A stretch of DNA of 64,000 bases from Streptomyces sp. Tue 6430 (lineage in GTDB: Bacteria > Actinomycetota > Actinomycetes > Streptomycetales > Streptomycetaceae). The notes under the pieces are model-generated. The model was not told the DNA's origin and searched no databases. It worked only from the letters and a program-made list of their open reading frames with translations. Where the stretch lies: assembly GCA_021568835.1 (NCBI GenBank), contig JAKGSH010000010.1, positions 3,720,001 through 3,784,000 of the forward strand, given 5' to 3'. Positions 25,512 to 36,829 of the stretch are shown here, one piece after another. Each line of letters opens with the position of its first letter. The first letter of the stretch is position 1. A program made the translations under genes and the position numbers.

Positions 25512-26312
25512 TCAGAGCACCCGCACCGCGCCCGACGCCGGGTAGCCGGAGAGGTCCTGGATCACCACGCCCTTGGAGGGGTTGGCCGCGTCGAGGTACT
25601 GGCCGCCCCCGATGTAGACGCCCACGTGGTACGCGGAGCCCTTCCCGCCCCAGTACAGGATGTCGCCCACCTGGAGATCGGACAGCGACACGTCCGTGCC
25701 GGCCATCGACTGGTCCTGCGAGACCCGCGGGAGGTCCACGCCGACCTGACGGAACGCGGCCTGCACCAGGCTCGAGCAGTCCCAGGCGTTGGGGCCGGTG
25801 GCGCCCATGACGTACGCGTCGCCCACCTGGGCCCTGAGGAAGGAGACGACCGTCGCGACGCTGCCGCTGGCCGGAGCGGAGGCGGTCGTCGAGGTGGTCG
25901 TCGCGGTGGCGAGGGCGGTCCGCTCCGAGGAACGGGACGCGGCGGCCTCGGCGGCCGCCTTGCGGGCCTCCTCGGCCTTCTTCTTCGCCTCGGCCTTCTT
26001 GGCGGCGGCGAGGTCCTTCGCGGCCTCCTTGGCGGCTGCCGCCGCGGCCGCGTCGCGCTCGGCCTCGAGCTGGTAGTTCGCGGCCGCCTGCTGCGTGGCG
26101 TTCGCGGACTGCGCGATCTGCGCGGCCACGTCGCCCGTCAGCACGGGCAGTTCGAGCGTCTGCGTCACCGGCTCGGCGGCGTTGGCCGATCCGGCCGCGG
26201 TGGCCACGGCCAGCGAGCCGAGTACACCACTGGCGACTCCGGCCCGCATCGCGATCGTCGACGCGTTGCGGCGGGGCTTCCGGTGGCTGCGTATGTGAGC
26301 GGTGTGGGACAT
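25512..26312 (-). CDS. Secreted NlpC/P60 peptidoglycan endopeptidase
   Basis: A 266-residue exported cell-wall hydrolase. The basic N-terminus (MSHTAHIRSHRKPRRN) and hydrophobic segment end near GSANA, giving a signal peptide of about 45 residues. A long Ala/Lys/Glu coiled coil (about 65-130) leads to a Ser/Thr/Ala linker and the C-terminal NlpC/P60 domain. Its catalytic Cys is in NAWDCSSLVQAAF and the His in AYHVGVYIGG. It cuts D-Glu-meso-DAP-type stem-peptide bonds. ATG at 26312 gives the typical family start; another in-frame ATG at 26342 would add ten residues. No clear ribosome binding site distinguishes them. Confidence 0.9.
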   Translation of the reverse strand: MSHTAHIRSHRKPRRNASTIAMRAGVASGVLGSLAVATAAGSANAAEPVTQTLELPVLTGDVAAQIAQSANATQQAAANYQLEAERDAAAAAAAKEAAKDLAAAKKAEAKKKAEEARKAAAEAAASRSSERTALATATTTSTTASAPASGSVATVVSFLRAQVGDAYVMGATGPNAWDCSSLVQAAFRQVGVDLPRVSQDQSMAGTDVSLSDLQVGDILYWGGKGSAYHVGVYIGGGQYLDAANPSKGVVIQDLSGYPASGAVRVL

Positions 26313-26342
26313 GGGTACAAGCGGTATCAGGGGCTCCTCCAT

Positions 26343-27051
26343 ACCTTCAAGAAACGTGTGCTGCGCCACAATTGTTCAACGGGGGCCCCGAACACCTGCC
26401 GCAGCACTCTTTATTGACGCCGTAACGGACATTGCGGACGCAGGTGATCAAGCCTGTGATCATGGATTTTCGTCGTAACGTCCGGATTGCGCCGCGCCTA
26501 CCACCGGTGGGGATCATTGGCCAAGCCCGGTTCCTGGCGGCGCCCCTCGAGTGTGGCGGAGGTCACGGAACGATTAACGGAGGGCCCGCGTCCGACGCGA
26601 GCGGCGCGACCGGTTCCGCTCGTGAACGCGTGCACACGTCCACATCGGCCCCCGCGACTCCCCCGACGTGTGAACGACCCCTCTATCAAGGCACCCCGTC
26701 CAACACCAATTTGCATGCACGGGAACCCTCTTGATATAGGCGCGACCTTCGTGACCTGCGGCGACGAGCGCAAATGTCACTTCTTGTGATCACTCTGACG
26801 CTTCGCGTACGAAGATCACCGCTGATATGACTTCATGATCCTTCGTCAGGTGGTGGAGATCACAAAGCTTGTGCAATACCCCGTGTCGCAGATCACAGAG
26901 CCACAGGCATAGGATGCGAGGCAGTTGGGCTTGTGACCTGCTTCACATGTTCGCGATCTTCGTCGGTGACGGTGGAGTTCGCGGGACCGGTGAGGCGGCG
27001 CGAGCCCCGACATCGCCAGCAGTCAGTGCCGACTGAGAGGAGCGAGGAGCG
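26343..27051. promoter_or_regulatory. Long regulatory gap between the NlpC/P60 gene and nuoA
   Basis: About 700 bp of AT-richer sequence without a convincing gene. Features seen are: GTGATCA repeated at 26444 and 26456; the palindrome GTGATCAC at 26786-26793; AGATCAC at 26813, 26857 and 26890; the inverted repeat CACAA-AGC-TTGTG at 26861-26873; a TAGGAT -10 candidate at 26910-26915; and a Rex-type site just after it. The short open frames here lack codon bias and are not called. Confidence 0.6.
26931..26948 (+). promoter_or_regulatory. Rex-type operator (ROP) upstream of nuoA
   Basis: TTGTGACCTGCTTCACAT fits the Streptomyces Rex operator shape TTGTGA-N6-TCACAA with only the last base off. 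Rex is the NADH/NAD+-sensing repressor whose targets in S. coelicolor include respiratory operons such as nuo. The site lies about 15 bp after the TAGGAT -10 candidate, a good position for repression. Crp-type sites share the TGTGA-N6-TCACA form, so Crp is an alternative. Confidence 0.7.
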
Positions 27052-27411
27052 GTGAACGCGTATGCGCCCATCCTCGTACTGGGAGCCCTCGGGGCAGGCT
27101 TTGCGATCTTCTCCGTGGTCATGGCCACGCTGATCGGGCCGAAGCGGTACAACCGCGCCAAGCTCGAGGCCTACGAGTGCGGTATCGAGCCGACCCCCAC
27201 GCCGGCCGGCGGCGGGCGCTTCCCCATCAAGTACTACCTGACGGCGATGCTCTTCATCGTCTTCGACATCGAGATCGTCTTCCTCTACCCCTGGGCCGTC
27301 ACCTTCGACGCCCTGGGGGTCTTCGGGCTCGTGGAGATGCTGCTCTTCGTGCTCACCGTCTTCGTCGCCTACGCCTACGTGTGGCGGCGCGGCGGCCTGG
27401 AATGGGACTGA
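27052..27411 (+). CDS. nuoA: NADH-quinone oxidoreductase subunit A
   Basis: A 119-residue membrane subunit of complex I with three transmembrane helices and the conserved YECGIEPTP loop (about 42-50) that lines the quinone site with NuoD and NuoH. GTG start with GAGGAG six bases upstream. It is the first gene of the nuoA-N operon and is preceded by the Rex-type operator. Complex I here passes electrons from NADH to menaquinone and pumps protons. Confidence 0.96.
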   Translation: MNAYAPILVLGALGAGFAIFSVVMATLIGPKRYNRAKLEAYECGIEPTPTPAGGGRFPIKYYLTAMLFIVFDIEIVFLYPWAVTFDALGVFGLVEMLLFVLTVFVAYAYVWRRGGLEWD

Positions 27412-27425
27412 GGGGCCTTTAAGCC

Positions 27426-27976
<551 letters not shown>

Positions 27977-27980
<4 letters not shown>

Positions 27981-28730
27981 GCGACGCCAACGGCACCGGC
28001 ACGGGGGCCGGGGGACCAACCCCGAGAAGGACCTCTCCGCCTCCAACCTCCCCGGACAGCGCGGCCAGGGCGGTGAGGAGATCCGCGTCCAGCGCGGCAT
28101 GTTCGGCGCCCGCAACGGCGGTGACACCTCCGGTTACGGCGGCCTGGTCCGCTCGGTGCGCCTGCCCGGTGCGACCGCCCGCCCCTACGGCGGCTGGTTC
28201 GACGAGGTCGCCGACGAGCTCGAGGGCGCGCTGGAGGAGCAGGGTCTCCTGCCCGAGAACGCGATCGAGAAGACGGTCGTCGACCGCGACGAACTCACCT
28301 TCCACATCGAGCGCGAACACCTCGTCCGCGTCGCCCGCACCCTGCGCGACGACCCGGCCCTGCGCTTCGAACTCTGCACGGGGGTGAGCGGCGTCCACTA
28401 CCCGAACGACAAGGGCCGCGAGCTGCACGCCGTCTACCACCTGCGCTCGATCACCCACAACCGGCTGATCCGGCTCGAGGTGAGCACCCCGGACTCCGAC
28501 CGGCACGTCCCGTCCCTGGTCTCCGTCTACCCGACCAACGACTGGCACGAGCGCGAGACCTACGACTTCTTCGGGATCGTCTTCGACGGTCACCCGGCCC
28601 TGACGCGGATCATGATGCCGGACGACTGGCAGGGCCACCCCAGCGCAAGGACTACCCCCTCGGCGGCATCCCCGTCGAGTACAAGGGCGCCCAGATCCCG
28701 GCTCCGGACCAGCGGAGGTCCTACTCGTGA
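27977..28730 (+). CDS. nuoC: NADH-quinone oxidoreductase subunit C (frame broken twice)
   Basis: This 30-kDa peripheral-arm subunit sits beside NuoD at the quinone site. The coding sequence occupies three pieces. It starts GTG-AGC-GAC in one frame, then [19 protein letters not shown] and the main domain (including [19 protein letters not shown]) run in the frame one base back. The last part [16 protein letters not shown] to RRSYS-stop is shifted once more. Missing bases fit the G run at 28010-28014 and the C run at 28638-28641. Total length is short of a multiple of three by two. Both ends keep the coupled overlaps with nuoB and nuoD. Restored length is about 251 residues. Confidence 0.9.
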
Positions 28731-30103
28731 GCACTCCCAACCCGTCGCCCGGCCACCACCCCTCATCGAGTCCCTCCGGGACCACCTCCTCGATGGCTTC
28801 AGCACGCGAGACCACCGAGGGCACCGTCTACACGGTCACCGGTGGCGACTGGGACGAGGTCGTCCGGTCCGCGGCCCGCGCCGACGACGAACGCATCGTC
28901 GTCAACATGGGGCCCCAGCACCCCTCCACCCACGGCGTGCTCCGCCTGATCCTGGAGATCGACGGCGAGACGGTCACCGAGGCCCGCTGCGGCATCGGCT
29001 ACCTGCACACCGGCATCGAGAAGAACCTCGAGTTCCGTACGTGGACACAGGGCACCACCTTCGTGACGCGCATGGACTACCTGACGTCCTTCTTCAACGA
29101 GACCGCCTACTGCCTCGCCGTCGAGAAGCTCCTCGGCGTCGAGGACCAGATCACCGACCGGGCCAAGATCATCCGGGTGCTCCTGATGGAGCTGAACCGG
29201 ATGTCCTCCCACCTGGTGTGCATCGCCACCGGCGGCATGGAACTCGGCGCCACCACGATCATGATCTACGGATTCCGCGATCGTGAACTGATTCTCGACA
29301 TCTACGAGCTCATCACCGGCCTGCGGATGAACCACGCGTACATCCGTCCCGGCGGACTCGCCCAGGACCTGCCGCCCGGCGCGGTGGACCAGATCCGCGA
29401 GTTCGTGAAGAAGATGAAGAAGAACCTCCCGGAGTACGACAAGCTCGCCACCGGGAACCCCATCTTCAAGGCCCGCATGCAGGACATCGGCTACCTCGAC
29501 CTGGCCGGCTGCACGGCCCTCGGCGCCACCGGCCCGATCCTGCGCGCCACCGGTCTGCCGCACGACCTGCGCAAGAGCCAGCCCTACTGCGACTACGAGA
29601 CGTACGACTTCGACGTCCCGACCGCCGACTCCTGCGACGCCTACGGCCGCTTCCTGATCCGCCTGGAGGAGATGCGCCAGTCGCTCAGGATCGTCGAGCA
29701 GTGCCTGGACCGGCTCCAGCCCGGCCCGGTCATGGTCCCCGACAAGAAGATCGCCTGGCCCGCCCAGCTCGCCCTGGGCCCGGACGGCCTCGGCAACTCC
29801 CTCGACCACATCAAGAAGATCATGGGCACCTCCATGGAGGCCCTGATCCACCACTTCAAGCTGGTCACCGAGGGCTTCCGCGTCCCGCCGGGACAGGCGT
29901 ACGCGGCCGTCGAGTCCCCCAAGGGCGAACTCGGGGTGCACGCCGTGTCCGACGGCGGCACCCGCCCCTACCGGGTCCACTTCCGTGACCCGTCCTTCAC
30001 CAATCTCCAGGCCATGGCGGCGATGTGCGAGGGCGGCCAGGTCGCCGACGTGATCGTCGCCGTGGCGTCCATCGACCCCGTGATGGGAGGCGTCGACCGG
30101 TGA
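28727..30103 (+). CDS. nuoD: NADH-quinone oxidoreductase subunit D
   Basis: A 458-residue 49-kDa subunit forming the quinone cavity with NuoB. It is hydrogenase-like: [36 protein letters not shown], and the C-terminal [20 protein letters not shown] with [13 protein letters not shown]. The N-terminal 30 residues are a low-complexity Ser/Pro extension before [21 protein letters not shown] start overlapping the presumed nuoC stop. The stop overlaps the nuoE GTG. Confidence 0.97.
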   Translation: MSTPNPSPGHHPSSSPSGTTSSMASARETTEGTVYTVTGGDWDEVVRSAARADDERIVVNMGPQHPSTHGVLRLILEIDGETVTEARCGIGYLHTGIEKNLEFRTWTQGTTFVTRMDYLTSFFNETAYCLAVEKLLGVEDQITDRAKIIRVLLMELNRMSSHLVCIATGGMELGATTIMIYGFRDRELILDIYELITGLRMNHAYIRPGGLAQDLPPGAVDQIREFVKKMKKNLPEYDKLATGNPIFKARMQDIGYLDLAGCTALGATGPILRATGLPHDLRKSQPYCDYETYDFDVPTADSCDAYGRFLIRLEEMRQSLRIVEQCLDRLQPGPVMVPDKKIAWPAQLALGPDGLGNSLDHIKKIMGTSMEALIHHFKLVTEGFRVPPGQAYAAVESPKGELGVHAVSDGGTRPYRVHFRDPSFTNLQAMAAMCEGGQVADVIVAVASIDPVMGGVDR

Positions 30104-30972
30104 CCACCTCTTCTTCGGAGCGGGGCGTCAGCCTGGGCATGCCCGAGCTGCCCGCGCCCGCCTACCCGGACGACGTCCGCGCCCGGCTGGAGGCCGACGC
30201 GCGCGAGATCGTCGCCCGCTACCCCGACTCCCGCTCCGCGCTCCTGCCCCTGCTGCACCTCGTGCAGTCGGAGGAGGGGCACGTCACGCGCACCGGGATG
30301 CGGTTCTGCGCGGACGTCCTCGGCCTGACCACCGCCGAGGTCACCGCGGTCGCGACCTTCTACACCATGTACCGGCGCCGGCCGAGCGGTGACTACCAGG
30401 TGGGCGTGTGCACCAACACCCTCTGCGCGGTGATGGGCGGGGACGCCATCTACGAGGCACTCCAGGACCACCTCGGCGTCGGCAACGGCGAGACCACCGA
30501 CGACGGCAAGGTCACCCTGGAGCACATCGAGTGCAACGCGGCCTGCGACTACGCGCCGGTCGTGATGGTCAACTGGGAGTTCTTCGACAACCAGACCGTG
30601 CAGAGCGCGAAGCGGCTGGTGGACGACCTGCGGGGCGGCCGTACCGTCTCGCCCACGCGCGGGGCGCCGCTGTGCACCTTCAAGGAGACCGCCCGGATCC
30701 TGGCGGGATTCCCCGACGAGCGCGAGGGCGCCGTCGACGCGAGCGGCGGCGCGGGGCCCGCGTCGCTGGTGGGTCTTCGCCTGGCGAAGGGGGAGACCGC
30801 ACCCGCACGCGTGGTCCACCCGCGCGACGGCGGACCGCACGACGCGCCGCAGGACGGGGCCGTGCACGACCCGTCGCCGACGCGGCACCTCAGCTCGCAC
30901 GACGCGCCGCAGGACACGTCGGCCTCCGACCCCGCCCACCCGGCAGGGCCCACCGCCGAGGAGGGGGAGTGA
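30100..30972 (+). CDS. nuoE: NADH-quinone oxidoreductase subunit E
   Basis: A 290-residue 24-kDa-type thioredoxin-like subunit binding a [2Fe-2S] cluster (N1a). The ligands are two cysteines in VCTNTLC and two in [11 protein letters not shown]. The C-terminal 80 residues (after [10 protein letters not shown]) are a His/Asp/Pro-rich extension containing HDAPQD repeats not found in short NuoE proteins. GTG start inside the nuoD stop; the stop overlaps the start of nuoF. Confidence 0.96.
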   Translation: MTTSSSERGVSLGMPELPAPAYPDDVRARLEADAREIVARYPDSRSALLPLLHLVQSEEGHVTRTGMRFCADVLGLTTAEVTAVATFYTMYRRRPSGDYQVGVCTNTLCAVMGGDAIYEALQDHLGVGNGETTDDGKVTLEHIECNAACDYAPVVMVNWEFFDNQTVQSAKRLVDDLRGGRTVSPTRGAPLCTFKETARILAGFPDEREGAVDASGGAGPASLVGLRLAKGETAPARVVHPRDGGPHDAPQDGAVHDPSPTRHLSSHDAPQDTSASDPAHPAGPTAEEGE

Positions 30973-32318
30973 TGACCTTGGCACCCGAACTGAAGGACAC
31001 CGGCCCCGAGAAGCTGCTGGCACCCGTGCTGTCGGCCTTCTGGGACGAGGACAGGTCCTGGACGCTGGACGTGTACCGAAGGCACGAGGGGTACGAGGGA
31101 CTCCGCAAGGCGCTCGCCATGTCGCCGGACGACCTGATCGCGTACGTCAAGGAATCCGGTCTGCGCGGCCGCGGCGGCGCGGGATTCCCCACGGGAATGA
31201 AGTGGCAGTTCATTCCCCAGGGGGACGGGAAACCGCACTACCTGGTCGTCAACGCCGACGAGTCGGAGCCGGGCACCTGCAAGGACATCCCGCTCCTCTT
31301 CGCGAACCCGCACAGCCTCATCGAGGGCATCGTGATCGCGTGCTACGCCATCAGGTCGTCCCACGCCTTCATCTATCTGCGGGGCGAGGTCGTCCCCGTG
31401 CTGCGGCGGTTGCACGAGGCCGTGCGCGAGGCCTACGCGGCGGGCTACCTCGGCGAGAACATCCTGGGCAGCGGACTCGACCTCGAACTCACCGTGCACG
31501 CCGGCGCCGGCGCGTACATCTGCGGTGAGGAGACCGCGCTGCTGGACTCGCTCGAAGGCCGCCGCGGACAACCGCGGCTGCGTCCCCCCTTCCCCGCCGT
31601 CGCGGGCCTCTACGCGTGCCCGACCGTGGTGAACAACGTCGAGTCGATCGCGTCGGTTCCCGCGATCCTGCAGAACGGCAAGGAATGGTTCCGGTCGATG
31701 GGCAGCGAGAAGTCCCCGGGCTTCACGCTCTACTCGCTCAGCGGCCACGTCGCCAGTCCCGGCCAGTACGAGGCACCCCTCGGCATCACCCTCCGCCAGC
31801 TCCTCGAGATGAGCGGCGGCATGCGACCGGGCCACCGCCTCAAGTTCTGGACGCCGGGCGGCTCCTCCACGCCGATGTTCACCGACGAGCACCTCGACGT
31901 CCCTCTTGATTACGAAGGAGTGGGCGCCGCGGGTTCCATGCTCGGCACGAAGGCACTCCAGTGCTTCGACGAGACGACCTGCGTGGTGCGCGCCGTGACC
32001 CGCTGGACCGAGTTCTACGCCCACGAGTCCTGCGGCAAGTGCACACCCTGCCGGGAGGGCACCTACTGGCTGGTGCAGCTGATGCGGGACATCGAGGCCG
32101 GCAAGGGCGCCATGTCCGACCTCGACAAGCTCAACGACATCGCCGACAACATCAACGGCAAGTCCTTCTGTGCCCTCGGCGACGGGGCCGCCTCGCCGAT
32201 CTTCTCCTCGCTCAAGTACTTCCGCGAGGAGTACGAGCAGCACATCACGGGCCGCGGCTGCCCCTTCGACCCGGCCAAGTCGACGGCCTGGGCCGACCGT
32301 ACGGAGGTGAACGCATGA
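30969..32318 (+). CDS. nuoF: NADH-quinone oxidoreductase subunit F
   Basis: A 449-residue NADH-binding 51-kDa subunit. The NADH/FMN glycine-rich loop is [16 protein letters not shown] and the FMN region is [14 protein letters not shown]. The N3 [4Fe-4S] ligands are in [15 protein letters not shown], plus a Cys in [11 protein letters not shown]. It accepts hydride from NADH in the cytoplasmic arm. The start is either GTG at 30969 or the adjacent ATG at 30972; GAGGAGGGGG lies just upstream of both. Confidence 0.97.
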   Translation: MMTLAPELKDTGPEKLLAPVLSAFWDEDRSWTLDVYRRHEGYEGLRKALAMSPDDLIAYVKESGLRGRGGAGFPTGMKWQFIPQGDGKPHYLVVNADESEPGTCKDIPLLFANPHSLIEGIVIACYAIRSSHAFIYLRGEVVPVLRRLHEAVREAYAAGYLGENILGSGLDLELTVHAGAGAYICGEETALLDSLEGRRGQPRLRPPFPAVAGLYACPTVVNNVESIASVPAILQNGKEWFRSMGSEKSPGFTLYSLSGHVASPGQYEAPLGITLRQLLEMSGGMRPGHRLKFWTPGGSSTPMFTDEHLDVPLDYEGVGAAGSMLGTKALQCFDETTCVVRAVTRWTEFYAHESCGKCTPCREGTYWLVQLMRDIEAGKGAMSDLDKLNDIADNINGKSFCALGDGAASPIFSSLKYFREEYEQHITGRGCPFDPAKSTAWADRTEVNA

Positions 32319-34822
32319 CGGTGACCACCAGCGCTCCCTCCGGGGGCGGAGAGGCGGCTCTCCCGCCGGAGGACCTCGTGACGCTGACCATCGACGGCGC
32401 GGAGATCAGCGTGCCCAAGGGCACGCTGGTCATCCGGGCCGCCGAACAACTCGGCGTCGAGATCCCGCGCTTCTGCGACCACCCGCTCCTCGACCCGGTC
32501 GGCGCCTGCCGGCAGTGCATCGTCGAGGTCGAGGGCCAGCGCAAGCCGATGGCGTCCTGCACCATCACGTGCACGGACGGGATGGTGGTGAAGACCCAGC
32601 TCACCTCCCCGGTGGCCGAGAAGGCGCAGCACGGGGTGATGGAGCTGCTCCTCATCAACCACCCGCTGGACTGCCCGGTCTGCGACAAGGGCGGCGAGTG
32701 CCCCCTGCAGAACCAGGCCATGTCGCACGGCAACGCCGAGTCCCGCTTCGAGGGCCGCAAGCGGACCTACGAGAAGCCCGTCCCGATCTCCACGCAGGTG
32801 CTGCTCGACCGCGAGCGCTGCGTGCTGTGCGCCCGCTGCACCCGGTTCTCGAAGCAGGTCGCGGGCGACCCGATGATCGAACTGATCGAGCGGGGCGCGC
32901 TCCAGCAGGTCGGTACCGGCGAGGGCGACCCCTTCGAGTCGTACTTCTCCGGCAACACCATCCAGATCTGCCCGGTGGGCGCGCTCACCTCGGCGGCCTA
33001 CCGGTTCCGCTCGCGGCCCTTCGACCTGATCTCCACGCCGTCCGTCTGCGAGCACTGCTCGGGCGGCTGCGCGACGCGCACGGACCACCGGCGCGGCAAG
33101 GTCATGCGACGGCTCGCCGCCGACGACCCCGAGGTCAACGAGGAGTGGATCTGCGACAAGGGGCGGTTCGGGTTCCGGTACGCCCAGCAGCGCGACCGGC
33201 TCGCCACCCCGCTCGTGCGCAACGCCGAGGGCGACCTCCAGCCGGCCTCCTGGCCGGAGGCGTTGCAGATCGCGGCCCAGGGGCTGCTCGCCTCGCGCGG
33301 CCGGACCGGCGTCCTGACCGGCGGCCGGCTGACCGTCGAGGACGCCTACGCGTACAGCAAGTTCGCGCGCGTGGCGCTCGACACCAACGACATCGACTTC
33401 CGCGCGCGCGTGCACAGCGGCGAGGAGGCCGACTTCCTGGCGTCCAGGGTGGCGGGCCGCGGCCGTGACCTCGACGGCAGCGGCATCACGTACACGACGC
33501 TGGAGAAGGCGCCCGCGGTCCTGCTCGTCGGGTTCGAGTCCGAGGAGGAGGCGCCCGGCGTCTTCCTGCGGCTGCGCAAGGCCTGGCGCAAGCACGGGCA
33601 GAAGGTGTTCTCGCTGGCCACCCATGCCACCCGCGGCCTGGAGAAGGCCGGCGGCACGCTGCTGCCGGCCGCCCCGGGCACCGAGACCGAGTGGCTGGAC
33701 GCGCTGTCCAGTGGCGTCGGTCTGGAGGACGAGCCGGGGAGCCGGGCCGCGGAGGCGCTGCGCGCCGGCGGCGCGGTGATCGTCGTCGGTGAGCGGCTCG
33801 CCGCCGTCGCGGGCGGCCTCACCGCCGTCGTACGGGCGGCCGCCGCGACCGGGGCGGACCTGGTGTGGATCCCGCGCCGGGCGGGGGAGCGGGGTGCCGT
33901 CGAGGCGGGCGCGCTGCCGTCGCTGCTGCCGGGCGGGCGCCCGGCCACCGACCCGCGCGCGCGGGAGGAGGTCGCCGCCGCCTGGGGCGTCGCCGAACTC
34001 CCGGTGCGCTACGGCCGGGACACCGGGCAGATCATCGAGGCCGCCGCGCGCGGCGAGCTGCAGGCACTGCTCGTCGCCGGGGTGGAGGTGGCCGACCTGC
34101 CCGATCCGGCGCGCGCGCGCGAGGCGCTCGCCGAGGCCGGCTTCGTGGTGTCGCTGGAGCTGCGCCCCGGCGAGGTCACCGACCGTGCCGACGTCGTCCT
34201 GCCCGTCGCCGCGGTCGCCGAGAAGGCGGGGGCCTTCCTCAACTGGGAGGGCCGGGTGCGCTCCTTCGAGGCCGCGCTCAAGCCCGAACAGATGACGCGC
34301 CGTCCGGCACCGACCGACGCGCGCGCACTGCAGATGCTCGCCGACGCCATGGACGTCCACCTGGGCCTGCCGGACCTGCACACCACGCGCGCGGAGCTGG
34401 ACCGGCTCGGCGCCTGGGACGGGCCGCGGGCCACCGCACCGCTGGACACCGCCGGCGTCCTGCCGCGGCCCGCCGCCGGCGAGGCCGTCCTCGCCGGGCA
34501 CCGGCTGCTGCTCGACCAGGGCCTCCTCCAGCAGGGCGACGAGGCGCTCGCCGGCACCCGGCACGCCGCCCGCGCGCGCGTGTCCGCCGCCACGGCCGCC
34601 GAGGCCGGCGTCGAGGACGGCGACACGCTCGCCGTGACCGGCACCGCCGGAACGGTCGAACTCCCCCTGGAGATCACGGAGATGCCCGACCGGGTGGTGT
34701 GGCTCCCGCTGAACTCCACGGGCGGGGGAGTCGCCTCCGACACCGGCGCCCGACCCGGCTCCCTCGTCCGCATCGGCCCGGCGGCGTCCGCCGCCGAGGC
34801 CCCCAAGGAGGTGGAGGCATGA
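32315..34822 (+). CDS. nuoG: NADH-quinone oxidoreductase subunit G
   Basis: An 835-residue 75-kDa subunit conducting electrons through several Fe-S clusters. The N-terminal ferredoxin domain has cysteines in [16 protein letters not shown]. Next come the His/Cys N5 motif region [20 protein letters not shown], a pair of [4Fe-4S] motifs ([11 protein letters not shown] and ICPVGALT), and a molybdopterin-oxidoreductase-like domain with the extra N7-type motif [12 protein letters not shown] through WICDKGRF. The large C-terminal domain is degenerate. ATG overlaps the nuoF stop; the stop overlaps nuoH (ATGA). Confidence 0.96.
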   Translation: MTVTTSAPSGGGEAALPPEDLVTLTIDGAEISVPKGTLVIRAAEQLGVEIPRFCDHPLLDPVGACRQCIVEVEGQRKPMASCTITCTDGMVVKTQLTSPVAEKAQHGVMELLLINHPLDCPVCDKGGECPLQNQAMSHGNAESRFEGRKRTYEKPVPISTQVLLDRERCVLCARCTRFSKQVAGDPMIELIERGALQQVGTGEGDPFESYFSGNTIQICPVGALTSAAYRFRSRPFDLISTPSVCEHCSGGCATRTDHRRGKVMRRLAADDPEVNEEWICDKGRFGFRYAQQRDRLATPLVRNAEGDLQPASWPEALQIAAQGLLASRGRTGVLTGGRLTVEDAYAYSKFARVALDTNDIDFRARVHSGEEADFLASRVAGRGRDLDGSGITYTTLEKAPAVLLVGFESEEEAPGVFLRLRKAWRKHGQKVFSLATHATRGLEKAGGTLLPAAPGTETEWLDALSSGVGLEDEPGSRAAEALRAGGAVIVVGERLAAVAGGLTAVVRAAAATGADLVWIPRRAGERGAVEAGALPSLLPGGRPATDPRAREEVAAAWGVAELPVRYGRDTGQIIEAAARGELQALLVAGVEVADLPDPARAREALAEAGFVVSLELRPGEVTDRADVVLPVAAVAEKAGAFLNWEGRVRSFEAALKPEQMTRRPAPTDARALQMLADAMDVHLGLPDLHTTRAELDRLGAWDGPRATAPLDTAGVLPRPAAGEAVLAGHRLLLDQGLLQQGDEALAGTRHAARARVSAATAAEAGVEDGDTLAVTGTAGTVELPLEITEMPDRVVWLPLNSTGGGVASDTGARPGSLVRIGPAASAAEAPKEVEA

Positions 34823-36186
34823 GCCCGTACCTCGCCGCTGAAGACCTCTCGATGTTCGGCCGCGACCCCTGGTGGCTGGTCGTGGTCAAGGCGGTGTTCT
34901 GCTTCGCCTTCCTGATGCTGACCGTGCTGTTCTCCATCGTCTGGGAACGCAAGGTCGTCGCCTGGATGCAGCTGCGCATCGGCCCCAACCGGCACGGCCC
35001 CTGGGGCATGCTCCAGTCGCTCGCCGACGGCATCAAGCTGATGCTCAAGGAAGACCTGATCGTCAAACGCGCCGACAAGGTGGTGTACGTCCTCGCGCCG
35101 GTCGTCGCGGCCATCCCGGCCTTCATGGCGATCGCCGTGATCCCCTTCGGCCCGGCCGGCAACGAGATCTCGATCTTCGGGCAGCGCACCACGATGCAGC
35201 TCACCGACCTGCCGATCGCGATGCTCTACATCCTCGCGGTCGCCTCGATCGGCATCTACGGCATCGTCCTCGCCGGCTGGAGCTCCGGATCCACCTACCC
35301 GCTCCTGGGCGGCCTGCGTTCCTGCGCGCAGATGATCTCGTACGAGATCGCGATGGGCGCCGCGTTCGCCTCGGTGTTCCTCTACTCCGGGTCGATGTCG
35401 ACGTCGACCATCGTCGAGCAGCAGCAGGACCGCTGGTACATCCTCCTGCTGCCGGTCTCCTTCATCCTCTACATCGTCACGATGGTCGGCGAGACCAACC
35501 GCGCCCCGTTCGACATGCCGGAGTCCGAGGGCGACCTGGTCGGCGGCTTCAACACCGAGTACTCGTCGATCAAGTTCGCGATGTTCATGCTCGCCGAGTA
35601 CGTGAACATGGTGACGGTCTCGGCCGTGGCGACCACGCTCTTCCTCGGCGGCTGGCGGGCCCCCTGGCCGGTCAGCACCTTCTGGGAGGGCGCGAACCAC
35701 GGCTGGTGGCCGATGCTCTGGTTCGTCGTCAAGGTGCAGCTGCTGCTGTTCTTCTTCATCTGGCTGCGCGGCACGCTGCCCCGGGTCCGCTACGACCAGC
35801 TCATGAAGCTCGGCTGGAAGGTCCTCATCCCGGTCTCGGTGGTCTGGCTGATGCTCGTCGCGACCGTGCGGACCCTGCGCAACGAGAACTACGACTTCGC
35901 CGACATCGCCCTCTACGTCGGCGGCGGCGTCCTGGTCCTGCTGCTGCTCTCCTTCATCGCGGACATGTTCCGCGACCGCGGCAGGGACAAGGAGGAGCCG
36001 GCCCCGGCCGAGCCCGCCGCCTTCGACCCGATGGCGGGCGGGTTCCCCGTACCGCCGCTGCCGGGACAGGAGCTGCCGCCGGTGCCCAGGCGCCGTCCGC
36101 GCCGGGAGCGGGAGCTGATTGTCAGTGGTGGGTCCGATACTCAGAGTGACGGATCTCTGGAGGGAAAGGAGGCGTCCGATGGCTGA
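34819..36186 (+). CDS. nuoH: NADH-quinone oxidoreductase subunit H
   Basis: A 455-residue membrane subunit with about eight helices, linking the Fe-S arm to the pump modules. Signature stretches are [20 protein letters not shown], the quinone-site loop [20 protein letters not shown] with FNTEYSS, and [20 protein letters not shown] hydrophilic C-terminal extension of about 60 residues (Pro/Glu/Arg-rich) is longer than in enterobacterial NuoH. Its 3' end overlaps nuoI by eight bases. Confidence 0.97.
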   Translation: MSPYLAAEDLSMFGRDPWWLVVVKAVFCFAFLMLTVLFSIVWERKVVAWMQLRIGPNRHGPWGMLQSLADGIKLMLKEDLIVKRADKVVYVLAPVVAAIPAFMAIAVIPFGPAGNEISIFGQRTTMQLTDLPIAMLYILAVASIGIYGIVLAGWSSGSTYPLLGGLRSCAQMISYEIAMGAAFASVFLYSGSMSTSTIVEQQQDRWYILLLPVSFILYIVTMVGETNRAPFDMPESEGDLVGGFNTEYSSIKFAMFMLAEYVNMVTVSAVATTLFLGGWRAPWPVSTFWEGANHGWWPMLWFVVKVQLLLFFFIWLRGTLPRVRYDQLMKLGWKVLIPVSVVWLMLVATVRTLRNENYDFADIALYVGGGVLVLLLLSFIADMFRDRGRDKEEPAPAEPAAFDPMAGGFPVPPLPGQELPPVPRRRPRRERELIVSGGSDTQSDGSLEGKEASDG

Positions 36187-36829
36187 GGAGCCCAAGGAGG
36201 CCGGGCAGCCGAAGCCCGGCTTCCAGAACCCGGTAGCCGGTTTCGGCGTGACCTTCAAGGCCATGTTCAAGAAGCGGCTCACCGAGCAGTACCCCGAGCA
36301 GGAGAAGACCACCGCTCCCCGGTTCCACGGACGGCACCAGCTCAACCGCCATCCGGACGGTCTGGAGAAGTGCGTCGGCTGCGAGCTGTGCGCCTGGGCC
36401 TGCCCCGCCGACGCCATCTACGTCGAGGGCGCCGACAACACCGAGGAGGAGCGCTACTCCCCGGGCGAGCGGTACGGGCGCGTCTACCAGATCAACTACG
36501 CCCGCTGCATCCTGTGCGGCCTGTGCATCGAGGCGTGCCCCACCCGCGCGCTGACGATGACCAACGAGTTCGAACTGGCCGACAGCAGCCGCGCCAACCT
36601 GATCTACACCAAGGAGCAGCTGCTGGCCGGCCTGGACGAGGGCATGGTCGACAGCCCGCACGCCATCTACCCCGGCATGGACGAAAAGGACTACTACCGG
36701 GGCCTGGTGACGGAGGCCGCGCCCGGCACCGAGCGGCAGGTCGCGCTCTCCCAGGGCGAGGTCCCGCAGGAGGCCGCCGCCACGTCCGGCGAGAACGAGC
36801 CCGCCTCCGGGGAGGTGATCGGCCGATGA
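36179..36829 (+). CDS. nuoI: NADH-quinone oxidoreductase subunit I
   Basis: A 216-residue ferredoxin-type subunit with clusters N6a and N6b. The two motifs are [12 protein letters not shown] and [12 protein letters not shown], about 40 residues apart. It passes electrons from NuoG to NuoB. ATG chosen with AAAGGAGG seven bases upstream; an upstream in-frame GTG is less likely. The C-terminal 50 residues are a variable acidic tail. The stop overlaps nuoJ (ATGA). Confidence 0.97.
   Translation: MAEEPKEAGQPKPGFQNPVAGFGVTFKAMFKKRLTEQYPEQEKTTAPRFHGRHQLNRHPDGLEKCVGCELCAWACPADAIYVEGADNTEEERYSPGERYGRVYQINYARCILCGLCIEACPTRALTMTNEFELADSSRANLIYTKEQLLAGLDEGMVDSPHAIYPGMDEKDYYRGLVTEAAPGTERQVALSQGEVPQEAAATSGENEPASGEVIGR

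Noticed and set aside
26343-26760. A ydaO-type riboswitch before the NlpC/P60 gene
   Set aside because: Several Streptomyces wall-hydrolase genes have one, but the conserved blocks seen at 61316-61505 are absent here on the minus strand.
26432-26789. Three small open frames in the nuo upstream region
   Set aside because: They overlap each other on both strands, lack the third-position GC bias of neighbours and have no ribosome binding sites.
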